Notes: generated from the letters alone by a model not told the origin. Shown: positions 17,645 through 26,807, counted from the stretch's first letter. The stretch: 64,000 nt of DNA from Clostridium sp. chh4-2 (GCF_002899675.1 NZ_PKUU01000003.1:1-64000), one strand, 5' to 3'. Numbers and translations are program-made.

Positions 17645-18346
17645 TTAAATTTCAAACCACTCCTTTAGCCTATCCCAAGAAGAATTGACAACCAGCTCTT
17701 CCGGAAATCCGATGGATTCCAGCATTTCAACGGCGGCCCCGTGATCGCCTACGGAGTAGCAGGAATGGGCGTCGGAGCTGATGATTACCGGAACCCGGTG
17801 CATTTTGCACAGCCGGGCCGTTTCCAGGCAGTTTTCATGGCTTCCGGGCCTTACGGAAAAGGAATTGGAATTGATTTCAATCAGTTTGTGATGCTTCGCG
17901 CACGCTTTTACAACCGCTTCATAATCGCATCGGAACACGGGATTACCGATGTGTCCAAGGCAGTCTATGGACGGATTTTCAATGATATTTAATAGTCCGG
18001 CCGTGTGATCTTCAAGCGAAGAAGGGGATATGGCTTCCACATGATAGGAGGCGACGACAAAATCCAGGTTTTCCAGGATGGCAGGGGGGAGATCGATTCG
18101 CCCTTCATAGGATTTTATGTTTACCTCGGCTCCTGCAAAGAATCTGAGGCCGTGAATTTGTTTGGGCAGGCCTTTCATGCATAAAAAATGGTGTGCTATG
18201 GCGCCGTCCATCATCTCGGGTCCGTGATTGGTGATCCCGAATGCCAGGAGGCCTTTTTCTTTGGCGGCGAGCGCCATTTCATTTAACGTGCTGTAAGCGT
18301 GCTGGCTCACATTTGTGTGCATATGTAAATCGGCAATAGTTTTCAT
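17645..18346 (-). CDS. PHP-domain metal-dependent phosphatase (YcdX-like)
   Basis: A 233-residue PHP-superfamily hydrolase. Metal-binding motifs visible are DLHMHTNVS at the N-terminus, FGITNHG, ASYHVE, LGHIGNP and SSDAHS near the C-terminus. The size and pattern fit the YcdX-type phosphatases rather than PolC exonuclease. Start taken at 18346 because GGAGG lies 7 nt upstream of that ATG on the minus strand; a longer frame has no ribosome site. It diverges from the uridine phosphorylase/ABC operon and shares a regulatory region with it. Confidence 0.85.
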   Translation of the reverse strand: MKTIADLHMHTNVSQHAYSTLNEMALAAKEKGLLAFGITNHGPEMMDGAIAHHFLCMKGLPKQIHGLRFFAGAEVNIKSYEGRIDLPPAILENLDFVVASYHVEAISPSSLEDHTAGLLNIIENPSIDCLGHIGNPVFRCDYEAVVKACAKHHKLIEINSNSFSVRPGSHENCLETARLCKMHRVPVIISSDAHSCYSVGDHGAAVEMLESIGFPEELVVNSSWDRLKEWFEI

Positions 18347-18395
18347 AGGTTTACCTCCGGACTGTGAATTTAAAATAAAAAAGTTTACTAAATTC

Positions 18396-18424
18396 ATTAT
18401 AATGTTTACTGAAACAAAAAGCAA
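18396..18424 (-). promoter_or_regulatory. Promoter of the PHP phosphatase gene
   Basis: On the minus strand, TTGCTT (18424-18419), a 17-nt spacer and TATAAT (18401-18396). A GTAAAC motif lies inside the spacer (18404-18410) and another just downstream (18383-18389). Confidence 0.75.
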
Positions 18425-18473
18425 GCGATATTTGCAAAAAGTGGACAAAAAGCATTAAAAATGCAAAAAAATA

Positions 18474-18501
18474 TTGACATAACTGCTGTATGTGCTATAA
18501 T
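18474..18501 (+). promoter_or_regulatory. Promoter of the uridine phosphorylase / Ugp-like ABC operon
   Basis: TTGACA (18474-18479), a 16-nt spacer and TATAAT (18496-18501). The AGTAAACTTTACT palindrome lies 16 nt downstream of the -10 box, where it could block initiation. Confidence 0.85.
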
Positions 18502-18602
18502 TTAGTCAGGAAACAGAAGTAAACTTTACTAAAACTTTACAAAATAATGCTTGAATATTTTACGGAAACAGATGTATTATGATAACGAAGGGAGGACAGC
18601 AG

Positions 18603-19397
18603 ATGTCAAATGTATATTCAGAAGGATGTGAATATCATATCCAGGTGTCCCCGAAAGATGTGGGAAGATACGTGATTCTGCCGGGAGATCCGGGACGGTG
18701 TAAAGCCATTGCGGAGTATCTGGAGGATGCCAGGCTGATCGCATCAAACAGGGAATATGTTACATATACCGGGACGTTAGACGGCGAACGGGTCAGCGTT
18801 ACCTCAACCGGAATTGGAGGGCCTTCGGCAGCGATCGCCATGGAAGAGCTGATCCACTGCAATGCGGATACATTTATCAGAATCGGAACGTCCGGGGGAA
18901 TGCAGCCGGATGTGATGGCCGGGGATGTGGTGATAGCCACAGGGGCAATCCGCATGGATGGAACCGGCAGGGAATATGCCCCCATCGAATATCCGGCTGT
19001 GGCGGATTATGAGGTGGTATGCGCGCTGAAAGAAAGCGCCAAACGGCTGGGACTGAGGTTCCATGTGGGCGTGGTGCAGTGCAAGGATTCCTTTTACGGA
19101 CAGCATGAACCGGAAAATATGCCGATTCACACAGAACTGCAAAACCGGTGGGAAGCGTGGAAGCGGTGCGGCGCTTTGACTTCAGAGATGGAGTCGGCCA
19201 CCCTGTTTATCGTGGGAGGCGTGCGCAGAGTTCGAGTGGGCTCTGTCCTCCTGGTAATCGGCAATCAGACCAGGCGGGAATTGGGACTGGAGGATATTCA
19301 GTGCCACGATACCAAACGGGCGGTGAAAACAGCGGTGGAAGCGGTCAGAACATTGATTCATGAAGATAAAAAGAAAAATGGAGGAGAACGGGAATGA
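18603..19397 (+). CDS. udp: Uridine phosphorylase (nucleoside phosphorylase family)
   Basis: A 264-residue PNP/UDP family enzyme that splits uridine with phosphate into uracil and ribose-1-phosphate. Signatures are ILPGDPGRC (phosphate loop), [27 protein letters not shown] and [12 protein letters not shown] near residue 195. Start set at ATG 18603, 6 nt after GGGAGGAC; an upstream in-frame ATG at 18579 precedes that site. Its stop overlaps the substrate-binding protein start (ATGA), so it is the first gene of this operon. Other nucleosides remain possible. Confidence 0.88.
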   Translation: MSNVYSEGCEYHIQVSPKDVGRYVILPGDPGRCKAIAEYLEDARLIASNREYVTYTGTLDGERVSVTSTGIGGPSAAIAMEELIHCNADTFIRIGTSGGMQPDVMAGDVVIATGAIRMDGTGREYAPIEYPAVADYEVVCALKESAKRLGLRFHVGVVQCKDSFYGQHEPENMPIHTELQNRWEAWKRCGALTSEMESATLFIVGGVRRVRVGSVLLVIGNQTRRELGLEDIQCHDTKRAVKTAVEAVRTLIHEDKKKNGGERE

Positions 19398-20827
19398 AGA
19401 AAACAGGGAAAAGATTAGCTGCATTAGGACTTAGCGTTATCACAGCTTTTAGCTTGGCGGCATGCCAGAGTAAACCGGCTGAGCCGGCGTCCACAGCGGC
19501 GCCGAAAGATACGGCTGCGGCAGAATCAGCTGCAGAAAATGGAACAGAAGCGGCGTCGGAACAGGCCGGAATTGAAGAAGTGGGAGAGGTTACCTTAAAA
19601 CTTGGATTTAACGGAGACTTTTTAACCATGCCAGAAGCGGTTTTAGGCGCGGCTGAGCGTTTAAACGAGAAATATGCGGCGGAAGGAAAGAATATTAAGA
19701 TCAATTTCGAAACGGATTATCAGACCATCAACAATACGGATTATCACAACAATATCGTATTCGCCCATAAGAGCGGGGACGCGCCTGATATCTTTATCTG
19801 CGACGCGGATGTGGCCGGATTTGTTAATGCCGGCTGTCTGCTGGATATTTCCGATATCATGGGAGATGAGTTTGTAGACGGGATTTTCACGCCGACCATG
19901 GTGGATCAGAAAGCATATGCGATGCCGTTTGACCTGCCTCTGCGCGTAATCTACTATTCCAATAAGGACTTGGCAGAAATCGGATGGACGCAGGAAGAGA
20001 TTGACGCCCTTCCAAAGAAGATTGCCGACGGTGAATTTACATTGGAACAGTTTATCGAACTGTGCGGGACCGTTGTAGAAAAGGGCGGCGCTCAGTACGG
20101 ACTGGTACACAGACCGGGAGCCGGAAATGATTTCTTCGATATGCTCAATGCCCTTGGCGGAGAGTATTATGACGAAAACGGCAAGCTTGTTTTCGATGAA
20201 GCGGCTATTTTGAGATTTTTCCAGTTTACATATGACAATGCCAATACTTCCAAGATCACGCCTCAGAACTTAAACCAGCTGGGATGGGATACTATCAATA
20301 AGATGGTAGGAAATGGAGAGGCATTCGCTTATTACGGACCGATGTTTTCTGCAACCTATGTGGCTCAGGCGGCTGGGCTTTCCACGGAAGAATTTGCGAA
20401 AGACGAAACATTTGTGCTGTTCCCGAAATCAGAATATTCCGACAAGCCGTTTGCAGTTGCAGCGCCTCAGATGATGGCAATCAGCGCGGATACCAAGTAC
20501 CCGGAACTGTGCAAGGAGATATTTAAAGAGCTGGCGGCAGGTTCCAGCGATTATCTGGCAAACCATGCCAGCACCATTTATACACTTTCCTGTATTAAAT
20601 CGGAAAATGAATCCGATGTGATTATGGAGAATCCGATTCTTAAAAATGTAACTTATATGGCTGATTATGCGAAGAGCATTCCGGCTGTGGACGGCCTTGC
20701 ATCATTAAAGAGCGAGCTGTTTTCCCAGATCGTGACCTTAGAGCTTGGGCAGATCACGCCGGAAGAGGCGGTAAAGGCCATGAGGACACAGATTGAACTG
20801 AACGTGGATGACGTTATATTTAAATAG
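19394..20827 (+). CDS. ABC transporter sugar-type substrate-binding lipoprotein
   Basis: A 477-residue extracellular binding protein of family 1. The lipobox ends at Cys24 (SLAACQSK), followed by an Ala/Glu-rich linker (~25-60). The [20 protein letters not shown] and [20 protein letters not shown] segments are typical of UgpB/MalE-like proteins. Together with the UgpC-like ATPase and a glycerophosphodiesterase in the same operon, the substrate may be glycerol-3-phosphate or glycerophosphodiesters (inference). Confidence 0.87.
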   Translation: MKKTGKRLAALGLSVITAFSLAACQSKPAEPASTAAPKDTAAAESAAENGTEAASEQAGIEEVGEVTLKLGFNGDFLTMPEAVLGAAERLNEKYAAEGKNIKINFETDYQTINNTDYHNNIVFAHKSGDAPDIFICDADVAGFVNAGCLLDISDIMGDEFVDGIFTPTMVDQKAYAMPFDLPLRVIYYSNKDLAEIGWTQEEIDALPKKIADGEFTLEQFIELCGTVVEKGGAQYGLVHRPGAGNDFFDMLNALGGEYYDENGKLVFDEAAILRFFQFTYDNANTSKITPQNLNQLGWDTINKMVGNGEAFAYYGPMFSATYVAQAAGLSTEEFAKDETFVLFPKSEYSDKPFAVAAPQMMAISADTKYPELCKEIFKELAAGSSDYLANHASTIYTLSCIKSENESDVIMENPILKNVTYMADYAKSIPAVDGLASLKSELFSQIVTLELGQITPEEAVKAMRTQIELNVDDVIFK

Positions 20828-20835
20828 TCGATATA

Positions 20836-20864
20836 AAAGGGCACTGTTCTTGTGCCCTTTCTTC
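20836..20864 (+). promoter_or_regulatory. Intercistronic hairpin between binding-protein and permease genes
   Basis: Perfect 9-bp stem AAAGGGCAC (20836-20844) / GTGCCCTTT (20852-20860) with a 7-nt loop and a weak tail CTTC. Such hairpins usually keep binding-protein mRNA abundant and lower permease expression. Confidence 0.75.
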
Positions 20865-20881
20865 AAGAGAGGCGGTAACTT

Positions 20882-21754
20882 ATGAAAAATAAAAATGGGC
20901 AGGCGTATCTGTTTCTGACGCCGTTTTTAATTCTGGTTTCCATTTTCTATGTGGTTCCGGCCATACTTACGATTGTGATGTCATTCACCGGCCTGGATTC
21001 TTCTTTCGTATGGGAATTTAATAATTTTAAAAATTTCAGAAAGATCCTTTTGGACCCCAATACGCTGACAATTGTAAGAAATACCTGTATTTTCGTGGGG
21101 GTGGCGATTGTATGCACCGTATGTTTGGATTTGATGTTTGCGGTACTGACCACTTATTTCATCAAGGTGGACCGGTATTCCAGCCTGTTTAAGTCCATTC
21201 TGATGATCCCTATGATCACACCTGCGGTCGTGTATTCCGTTCTTTGGATCTGGCTTTTGGAGGCCAGTGAAAATGGGGTGGTGAACAAGATTTATATGGC
21301 CTTTGGAGGGCAGCAGGCTCTGAACTGGATCGCAAAATATCCCATGCAGATCGTTTTGGTCGCCACGGTGCTGACGAGCATTGCTTATGGAACCACTATA
21401 TTTTCCAGCGCTATTAAAAGTATTCCTGAGAACCAGTTTAAGGCGGCTCATATTGACGGGGCGGGGGAGTGGGAGATTATAAAAAGCATTATTCTTCCCA
21501 ACATCCGCTATCACATCCAGTTTATTGCGCTGTGGGAGACGCTGGGACTTTTGACAAATTATGTAACCATTTTGTTAATCACCAACGGAGGTCCGGGTAT
21601 TAAGACCGAGGTTTGGGCGCTGTCGGCTTATCATAAGGCATTTACGGACCAGCAGTACGGATATGGAGCGGCCATTTCACTTGTTCTGATTCTGATTGTG
21701 CTGGTGCTGATGATGCTGATTAACAAGGTGATGCAGAAGCAAAATGAACGTTAG
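20882..21754 (+). CDS. ABC transporter permease, MalF/UgpA type
   Basis: A 290-residue inner-membrane permease with six predicted helices. It opens with a hydrophobic helix (YLFLTPFLILVSIFYVVPA) and has the EAA-type loop AAHIDGAGEWEIIKSIILP near residue 190, which contacts the ATPase. It forms the channel with the permease that follows 15 nt later. GAGAGGCGG precedes the ATG. Confidence 0.9.
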   Translation: MKNKNGQAYLFLTPFLILVSIFYVVPAILTIVMSFTGLDSSFVWEFNNFKNFRKILLDPNTLTIVRNTCIFVGVAIVCTVCLDLMFAVLTTYFIKVDRYSSLFKSILMIPMITPAVVYSVLWIWLLEASENGVVNKIYMAFGGQQALNWIAKYPMQIVLVATVLTSIAYGTTIFSSAIKSIPENQFKAAHIDGAGEWEIIKSIILPNIRYHIQFIALWETLGLLTNYVTILLITNGGPGIKTEVWALSAYHKAFTDQQYGYGAAISLVLILIVLVLMMLINKVMQKQNER

Positions 21755-21769
21755 GAAGGGGGAAAGAGA

Positions 21770-22609
21770 ATGATATCACTCAGTAAAGTTGAGAAAAAGA
21801 AACAACGAATAGCAATTATCGTGATGGTTGTCTTATGCCTTCCGATTCTGTACCTTTATATCAGTTTTTTCCGCCTGGCGTTTTTTGATGCGGACGGGGC
21901 ATTTACCCTGCGTAATTTCGATTTCATGTATAAAGAGATGAAGCTAAAACAGACCACGATTCAGCCGATCGGAAAGGCGTTCCGCAATACGGTGTTGTTT
22001 ACCGTATTCGTTACCACATGCGAGGTTTTAATCAGCTGTCTGTCGGGCTATGCCATATCGAGGCTGGAGTTCAGGGGAAGAAAGCTTCTTCAAAATGGGC
22101 TGCTGGTGCTGCGTATGTTTCCAAACCTGCTCCTTTTAATTGCGGTTTTATACGTTTTGATCGCTTTAAAACTGGTCAATACCCTGTTGGGAGTGGTGCT
22201 GGTTGCCATAGCGTTCCGAATTCCCGGCTCCACATTTATCATCAAGAATTTCTTTGACGGAATACCAAGGGATATTGAAAATTCCACTCTTGTGGATGGC
22301 TGCAGCCGTTTGAGCGGGTTTTTCCAGGTGATCATCTACCTGGTAAAACCGGGAATCGCTTCCATCTCCATCTTCTCATTTTTGAGCGCATGGTCTAATT
22401 ATATTCTGTTTAATACATTAATATTTAATTCCAAAACGCCTGTCATTGCCACTTATCTGAGATCGCTGTCCAGAAGTGAGCAGATGATTGCAGACTATGG
22501 CGTATTCGCGGCAATGGCGATTGTTTACATGCTTCCGGTATTTGTATTCTTCATCATTTCACAGAAACAGCTGATGGAAGGAAATATCGGCGGAGGAAAA
22601 GGAGTTTAA
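21770..22609 (+). CDS. ABC transporter permease, MalG/UgpE type
   Basis: A 279-residue permease of the MalG group, with an N-terminal helix, a periplasmic-side loop and the EAA-type loop DIENSTLVDGCSRLSGFFQV near residue 170. The C-terminus ends in the typical KQLMEGNIGGGKGV tail. Two nucleotides separate its stop from the ATPase gene. Confidence 0.9.
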   Translation: MISLSKVEKKKQRIAIIVMVVLCLPILYLYISFFRLAFFDADGAFTLRNFDFMYKEMKLKQTTIQPIGKAFRNTVLFTVFVTTCEVLISCLSGYAISRLEFRGRKLLQNGLLVLRMFPNLLLLIAVLYVLIALKLVNTLLGVVLVAIAFRIPGSTFIIKNFFDGIPRDIENSTLVDGCSRLSGFFQVIIYLVKPGIASISIFSFLSAWSNYILFNTLIFNSKTPVIATYLRSLSRSEQMIADYGVFAAMAIVYMLPVFVFFIISQKQLMEGNIGGGKGV

Positions 22610-22611
22610 TT

Positions 22612-23718
22612 ATGATTAAAATAAATAATTTAAGAAAAGAATTCGATCATGGTGTGGTGGCGCTGGATAAAATTAATATGGAAATTCAGGATCAGGAGTT
22701 TATCGCGCTGCTGGGGCCGTCCGGCTGCGGCAAATCCACCACGCTGAACTGTCTGGCAGGGCTTTTGGACACCACCAGCGGGGAGATATTATTTGACGGG
22801 GAAAATGTGACCGATAAGGCGCCTAAGGACCGGAATATCGGCATGGTGTTCCAGTCTTATGCGCTGTATCCTCATCTGAAAGTGATTGACAACATCGCAT
22901 TTCCGTTAAAACAAAAGGGAGTGTCCAAGGAAGAGCGCCATGAAAAAGCCAGAGAAATGGCGGCGAAACTTCAGATTGAGCACCTTTTGGACAGAAGGCC
23001 CACCCAGCTTTCCGGAGGCCAGCAGCAGCGTGTGGCCATGTGCCGGGCCCTTGTGAAGGAACCGAAGATCCTTTTACTGGACGAACCCATGTCCAACTTA
23101 GACGCCCGTTTGAAGATTGAGATCCGCGAGGTCATTAAAAAGATTCAGAAAGAGCTGAAAGTAACTTCCATTATCGTAACACATGACCAGGAAGAGGCCA
23201 TGGCCATCGCCGATAAAATAGCAATACTGGACAACGGGAACATTCAGCAGTATGATACTCCTGAGATGTTGTATCAGTATCCGGCAAATCTGTTCGTAGC
23301 AAACTTCATGGGAAACCCTCCTATGAATTTTATCAGCGCGGTAATTGAGAAAACGGGGAATACCTGTATTTACCGTGTGGGAGAGTTACAGATTCCGGTA
23401 TCCGGTGTGATGATGGAAAAGATTCTGCCCCATGCAGGAAAAAATGTCAGGCTGGGCGTCAGATCTCATCAGATGTCGGTCTGCGGCGGCAAAGAAGAAG
23501 GCAGCCTTCCAGTTCATGTTCAGATGGTGGAAAATCTGGGAAAAGAGCTTTTGATTACCGGCGACATCCATCAGGATCATATCCGCGTCACCATCGATGA
23601 TCCGGGACGGTTCGGTGAGATGAAGAGGCTGGAAGAATCCGGGGAGAGGCTGTTTATCAGGCTTGCGGACAAAATCAACGTATTTGATGAAGAGACGAAG
23701 GTGAATCTAATATTATGA
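22612..23718 (+). CDS. ABC transporter ATP-binding protein, UgpC/MsmK type
   Basis: A 368-residue ATPase. Walker A is GPSGCGKST, signature LSGGQQQR, Walker B ILLLDEPMSNLD, H-loop VTHDQEEA. The C-terminal ~130 residues form the OB-fold regulatory domain of the MalK group. Only this operon carries a sugar-type ATPase, so it may also energise the ATPase-less importer at 32173-35431 (inference, as for shared MsmK). Overlaps the next gene by 4 nt. Confidence 0.92.
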   Translation: MIKINNLRKEFDHGVVALDKINMEIQDQEFIALLGPSGCGKSTTLNCLAGLLDTTSGEILFDGENVTDKAPKDRNIGMVFQSYALYPHLKVIDNIAFPLKQKGVSKEERHEKAREMAAKLQIEHLLDRRPTQLSGGQQQRVAMCRALVKEPKILLLDEPMSNLDARLKIEIREVIKKIQKELKVTSIIVTHDQEEAMAIADKIAILDNGNIQQYDTPEMLYQYPANLFVANFMGNPPMNFISAVIEKTGNTCIYRVGELQIPVSGVMMEKILPHAGKNVRLGVRSHQMSVCGGKEEGSLPVHVQMVENLGKELLITGDIHQDHIRVTIDDPGRFGEMKRLEESGERLFIRLADKINVFDEETKVNLIL

Positions 23719-24428
23719 AAACATTGCTGGAACAGGCAGACAGAGTGCTGATCGGAGGCCATAGGGGATGCAGCTGTGAGTACCCTGAAAATTCCATTGC
23801 GGCCATGGCGGAAGGGCGAAGACAGGGAGCGGATTATCTGGAAATCGATATTCAGCTGACAAAGGACCGGGTGCCGGTAGTTTTTCACGATGTGCGGCTG
23901 GAGACGAAAACCGATCTCTCTGGATATGTCCATGACTTTGATTTGCAGGAATTGAAAGATCATGTTCCCGGTTTGTGTACTCTGAAAGAGGCGATGGAAT
24001 GGGGCTGTTTAAGAGACGCTTATTTTGCATTGGAATTAAAGTCCGTTCCGATTGATATGCATGAGATTAATAAAGAGTTAATTGATCTCATGCTGCCGGT
24101 GATTAAGACTACGGGAATGATAAGACAGGTATTTCTGTTCGGGGCCGACTATCAGATTCTCCGCTACGCGAAAGAGAAAAATCCAAAGCTTCAGATCGGC
24201 CTGATCGTGCCTTTTGTGCCGGCCGATCCTGTGGAACTGATGCGTTCCATGGATGCCCTGGTCTATCTGTCATACATTTACAATATGACGCCGGAAATTA
24301 TAAGGGACTTAAAGGAACACGGCTACTACGTCAGCGGAGCCATTCTGCGGGAAGAGAAATGGGTCCGCCGCGCGGTGGAGCTGGGGGTAACGATGTTCGA
24401 ATCGGACTATCCGGGAAAAGCCATCTGA
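23715..24428 (+). CDS. Glycerophosphodiester phosphodiesterase
   Basis: A 237-residue GDPD-family enzyme releasing glycerol-3-phosphate from glycerophosphodiesters. Catalytic block GGHRGCSCEYPENSI has the HRG and PEN motifs; DYLEIDIQLTKD and VVFHD supply the metal and His ligands. FESDYPGKA is at the C-terminus. No signal peptide, so it acts in the cytoplasm as UgpQ does. Its position directly behind the ATPase mirrors ugpBAECQ operons. Confidence 0.92.
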   Translation: MKTLLEQADRVLIGGHRGCSCEYPENSIAAMAEGRRQGADYLEIDIQLTKDRVPVVFHDVRLETKTDLSGYVHDFDLQELKDHVPGLCTLKEAMEWGCLRDAYFALELKSVPIDMHEINKELIDLMLPVIKTTGMIRQVFLFGADYQILRYAKEKNPKLQIGLIVPFVPADPVELMRSMDALVYLSYIYNMTPEIIRDLKEHGYYVSGAILREEKWVRRAVELGVTMFESDYPGKAI

Positions 24429-24466
24429 TACATCGATCGTATTATAAGATGAAAAGAGGAATTCCT

Positions 24467-25279
24467 ATGAAAATGGTTGATCTGATGCTGTTTATGGGAC
24501 AGAGCAATATGGCGGGGCGTGGTGATGCCTCGCTTGCTCCGGTTGTGGAGGAAGGAACCGGCTATGAGTATTGTGCGGTCAGCGGACCGGAAACGCTAAA
24601 GCCGGTAAAGGAACCGTTTGGAGTGTTTGAAAATAACCCGGACGGAGTGTATGAGCCGGGAATGAAAACAGGTTCTATGGTATCCGCGTTTATCAATGCG
24701 TGCTATGGGGAGACGAAAGTACCGGTTGTAGGCATTTCCTGCTCCAAGGGCGGCTCCAGCATTCTGGAATGGGAGGCGGGAACCGCTTATTATGAGGACG
24801 CCAAAACGCGGTTTAACCGTGGAAAAAGGTATCTGGAAAGCCACGGCATTAAGGTCCGGTCCAAGAGCATGGTGTGGTGCCAGGGATGTACGGATGCGGA
24901 CAATGGAATGGAGAAAGAAGTGTACAAGGAAAAGACCCGGGCATTTTTCAGCAGATGGCTTTCCCTTGGAGTTGAACGGATCTTCTTGATCCAGATCGGA
25001 AATTACAGGGATGATGACAAACGGTACGTGCCCATGCAGGAAGCCCAGAAAGAGCTGGCGGAGGAGATGGAGCAGGTGATTCTTGTATCGGAATCCTTTA
25101 AAACCATGGCCGCGTCGGGGCTTATGAAGGACCTTTACCACTATAAACAGGAAGGGTATAATCTGGTGGGAGAAGAGGCTGGAAAAGGGGCAGGTATCTG
25201 TTTGTGCCGGGCATTTGAAAATGGACGGGAAATAGAAGAAGTGGGGATTGGGAATACGGAAAATACGGAATGTCCTTGA
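24467..25279 (+). CDS. SGNH-type acetylesterase (SASA/CE6-like)
   Basis: A 270-residue hydrolase whose N-terminus carries MLFMGQSNMAGRGD, the nucleophile block of the sialate-O-acetylesterase/acetylxylan esterase group. SCSKGGSSILEWEAG and WCQGCTDADNG are further family blocks. No signal peptide, so it acts inside the cell, probably removing acetyl groups from the imported compound. Start set at ATG 24467 behind AGAGGA; the longer frame overlaps the previous gene without a ribosome site. Last gene of the operon. Confidence 0.83.
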   Translation: MKMVDLMLFMGQSNMAGRGDASLAPVVEEGTGYEYCAVSGPETLKPVKEPFGVFENNPDGVYEPGMKTGSMVSAFINACYGETKVPVVGISCSKGGSSILEWEAGTAYYEDAKTRFNRGKRYLESHGIKVRSKSMVWCQGCTDADNGMEKEVYKEKTRAFFSRWLSLGVERIFLIQIGNYRDDDKRYVPMQEAQKELAEEMEQVILVSESFKTMAASGLMKDLYHYKQEGYNLVGEEAGKGAGICLCRAFENGREIEEVGIGNTENTECP

Positions 25280-25325
25280 TAAAAATGGGGGCGGAGATAT
25301 GGTTACGCATTGTGGGGAAGTATGA

Positions 25326-25331
25326 TATAAT
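25326..25331 (+). promoter_or_regulatory. Extended -10 promoter of the LacI gene
   Basis: TGA-TATAAT forms an extended -10 at 25323-25331. The -35 (TTACGC at 25303) is weak. A transcript from here would carry the whole giant hairpin in its leader. Confidence 0.5.
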
Positions 25332-25340
25332 GGAAAAAGG

Positions 25341-25627
25341 TTATGATTCACAGTTTCGGCGGTCTCTGCCGTCCGTTTTGGCAGCGGCTGTTTTGCAGGA
25401 ACTTTCCTGTGACTTTGCAGGGCATTAGCAATTCTTAACGCGCAGAATTTTTCGTTCAAGGGAAATGCCCACTTGTTTGAGCGGAGCGAGTTTGGGCATT
25501 TCCCTTGGTTTTTAGAAAAATCCTGCACGTTTAGAAGTGCTTATGCCCGAAACCGGAACTGGAAAGTTCCTGCAAAACAGCCGCTGCCAAAACGGACGGC
25601 AGAGACCGCCGGAACTGTGAATCGTAA
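25341..25627. repeat. Giant palindromic element, copy 1 (MITE-like)
   Basis: A 287-nt hairpin. Outer arms 25341-25407 and 25561-25627 match over 67 nt with two differences. A 12x12 internal loop follows. Middle arms 25420-25453 and 25515-25548 pair imperfectly. The inner stem is AAGGGAAATGCCCA (25458-25471) with its complement at 25493-25506. The core (GCATAAGCACTTCTAAACG on the minus strand) recurs in the element at 54556. No gene lies inside; frames through it are palindromic artefacts. Confidence 0.9.
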
Positions 25628-25655
25628 CAAAAAAAGTGCTAAAGGGGGAGTGAGA

Positions 25656-26660
25656 ATGGCTACATTATTGGATATTGCACAGGCGGCTGGGGTTGCGAAA
25701 TCTACGGTCTCGCGTGTTCTGCGCCAAGATCCAACGTTATCCACCTCAGAGGAAACACGGGAAAAGATATTTGCAGCAGCTCATGCACTGGGATATCATA
25801 TGAAGCAGGAAAAGATGCTGAATCAGGTCACCACAAATATTATGGTTGTCCATAAGGATACCCATTTTTTAAATCAGATTGACAATGCATTTTATTTTTC
25901 AGTCAGAAGCGGGATTGAGGAAGCTTGTTATAAAAAGAAATATAAGTTTATGTTTACCCCATTTCAATTTATTGGCAATATAACGGAGAAAACGGACGGC
26001 GCTTTGATTGTGGGGAATTTTGATAAGGCGCAGGTGGACGTGATACTCCAGAGAATAAAGACGCCCAATCTTGTCTTTGTGGGTAAGGTGAATTACTATC
26101 CGGAAAAGATGGATTGGATCACTTATAACATTAAGGACTGCGTCTACAAATCCATGGATTATCTGAGAGAGAACGGCCACAGAAAGATCGCCTATCTGGG
26201 CGGTTATGATAATCAGGATACGCCGCCGGATTTCAGCAAATACCATTATTTTGAGCAGTATCTGAAGGAACATCCGGAGATGGAGTTTGCGGGCTCATTG
26301 GTGGGCGAGCATGGGGTGGAAAGCGGATACAGTCTGATGAACGAATGGTTTTTGAAGAAGAGAGAGATCCCGGATGCATTTTTCGTGTCCAATGATCCCA
26401 TCGCTGTGGGAGCGATTAAAGTGCTGAATGAACGGTATATCTCTGTTCCTGAGAATGTTTCCATCGTCGCTGTCAATGGGGACAGTTCCGGAATGCTGTC
26501 GTTTCCGGCGCTGACAAGCATTGATGTCCATACGTTTGAGATGGGGAAAGAAGCGGTGGAGGTTTTGGGGGAACGGATACAGAGAAAAAGAACTTTGGCG
26601 AAGAAGGTTGAGTTCTGTACTTCTTTGATAAGGAGAGGGACGGTTAAAAAATTGGTTTGA
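25656..26660 (+). CDS. LacI-family transcriptional regulator
   Basis: A 334-residue repressor. The N-terminal HTH is LLDIAQAAGVAKSTVSRVLR, followed by a hinge and a periplasmic-binding-protein-like sensor domain (FVSNDPIAVGAIKVLNERY, SIVAVNGDSSG). It is of the EbgR/GalR/MsmR type that binds TTTACTAAA-like sites, which fits the GTAAAC motifs at 18383-18541. Start placed at ATG 25656, 7 nt after GGGGGAG; a longer frame runs into the hairpin. It follows the ABC operon and probably controls it. Confidence 0.9.
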   Translation: MATLLDIAQAAGVAKSTVSRVLRQDPTLSTSEETREKIFAAAHALGYHMKQEKMLNQVTTNIMVVHKDTHFLNQIDNAFYFSVRSGIEEACYKKKYKFMFTPFQFIGNITEKTDGALIVGNFDKAQVDVILQRIKTPNLVFVGKVNYYPEKMDWITYNIKDCVYKSMDYLRENGHRKIAYLGGYDNQDTPPDFSKYHYFEQYLKEHPEMEFAGSLVGEHGVESGYSLMNEWFLKKREIPDAFFVSNDPIAVGAIKVLNERYISVPENVSIVAVNGDSSGMLSFPALTSIDVHTFEMGKEAVEVLGERIQRKRTLAKKVEFCTSLIRRGTVKKLV

Positions 26661-26718
26661 TATGCGGGAATAACGAAAGTTTATATTAAACTGAGTTGGA
26701 TAAAGATAGGATGGAAAA

Positions 26719-26755
26719 GAGGGAACCTGACATGGGCGTTGGGTTCCCTCCTTTT
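26719..26755 (+). terminator. Rho-independent terminator
   Basis: 9-bp stem GAGGGAACC (26719-26727) / GGTTCCCTC (26742-26750) with a 14-nt loop, then CTTTTT. Ends the LacI transcript. Confidence 0.9.
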
Positions 26756-26769
26756 TACATCAAGGGCTA

Positions 26770-26798
26770 TTGACAAAAAAATAATTCAGGTATATGCT
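26770..26798 (+). promoter_or_regulatory. Promoter of the glycerol-1-phosphate dehydrogenase-like gene
   Basis: TTGACA (26770-26775), a 17-nt spacer and TATGCT (26793-26798). A LacI-type operator begins 9 nt further on. Confidence 0.7.
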
Positions 26799-26807
26799 TT
26801 GATTATA

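Larger units (their letters stand above)
18383..18541. promoter_or_regulatory. Repeated GTAAAC/GTTTAC operator motifs in a divergent promoter region
   Basis: GTTTACT occurs at 18383-18389 and 18404-18410. On the other side, a perfect odd palindrome AGTAAACTTTACT lies at 18518-18530, followed by another AACTTTAC near 18534. The copies overlap or flank both promoters. The form resembles LacI/GalR-family operators of Gram-positive sugar operons. The LacI protein at 25656 is the best candidate regulator (inference). Confidence 0.65.

Noticed and set aside
24596..25528. Long open frame on the minus strand through the SGNH esterase gene into the hairpin
   Set aside because: It has no ribosome site, overlaps a well-supported gene, and its last part comes from the palindrome.
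25473..25655. N-terminal extension of the LacI protein
   Set aside because: The extra 61 codons lie inside the giant hairpin; the HTH starts right behind a good ribosome site at 25656.
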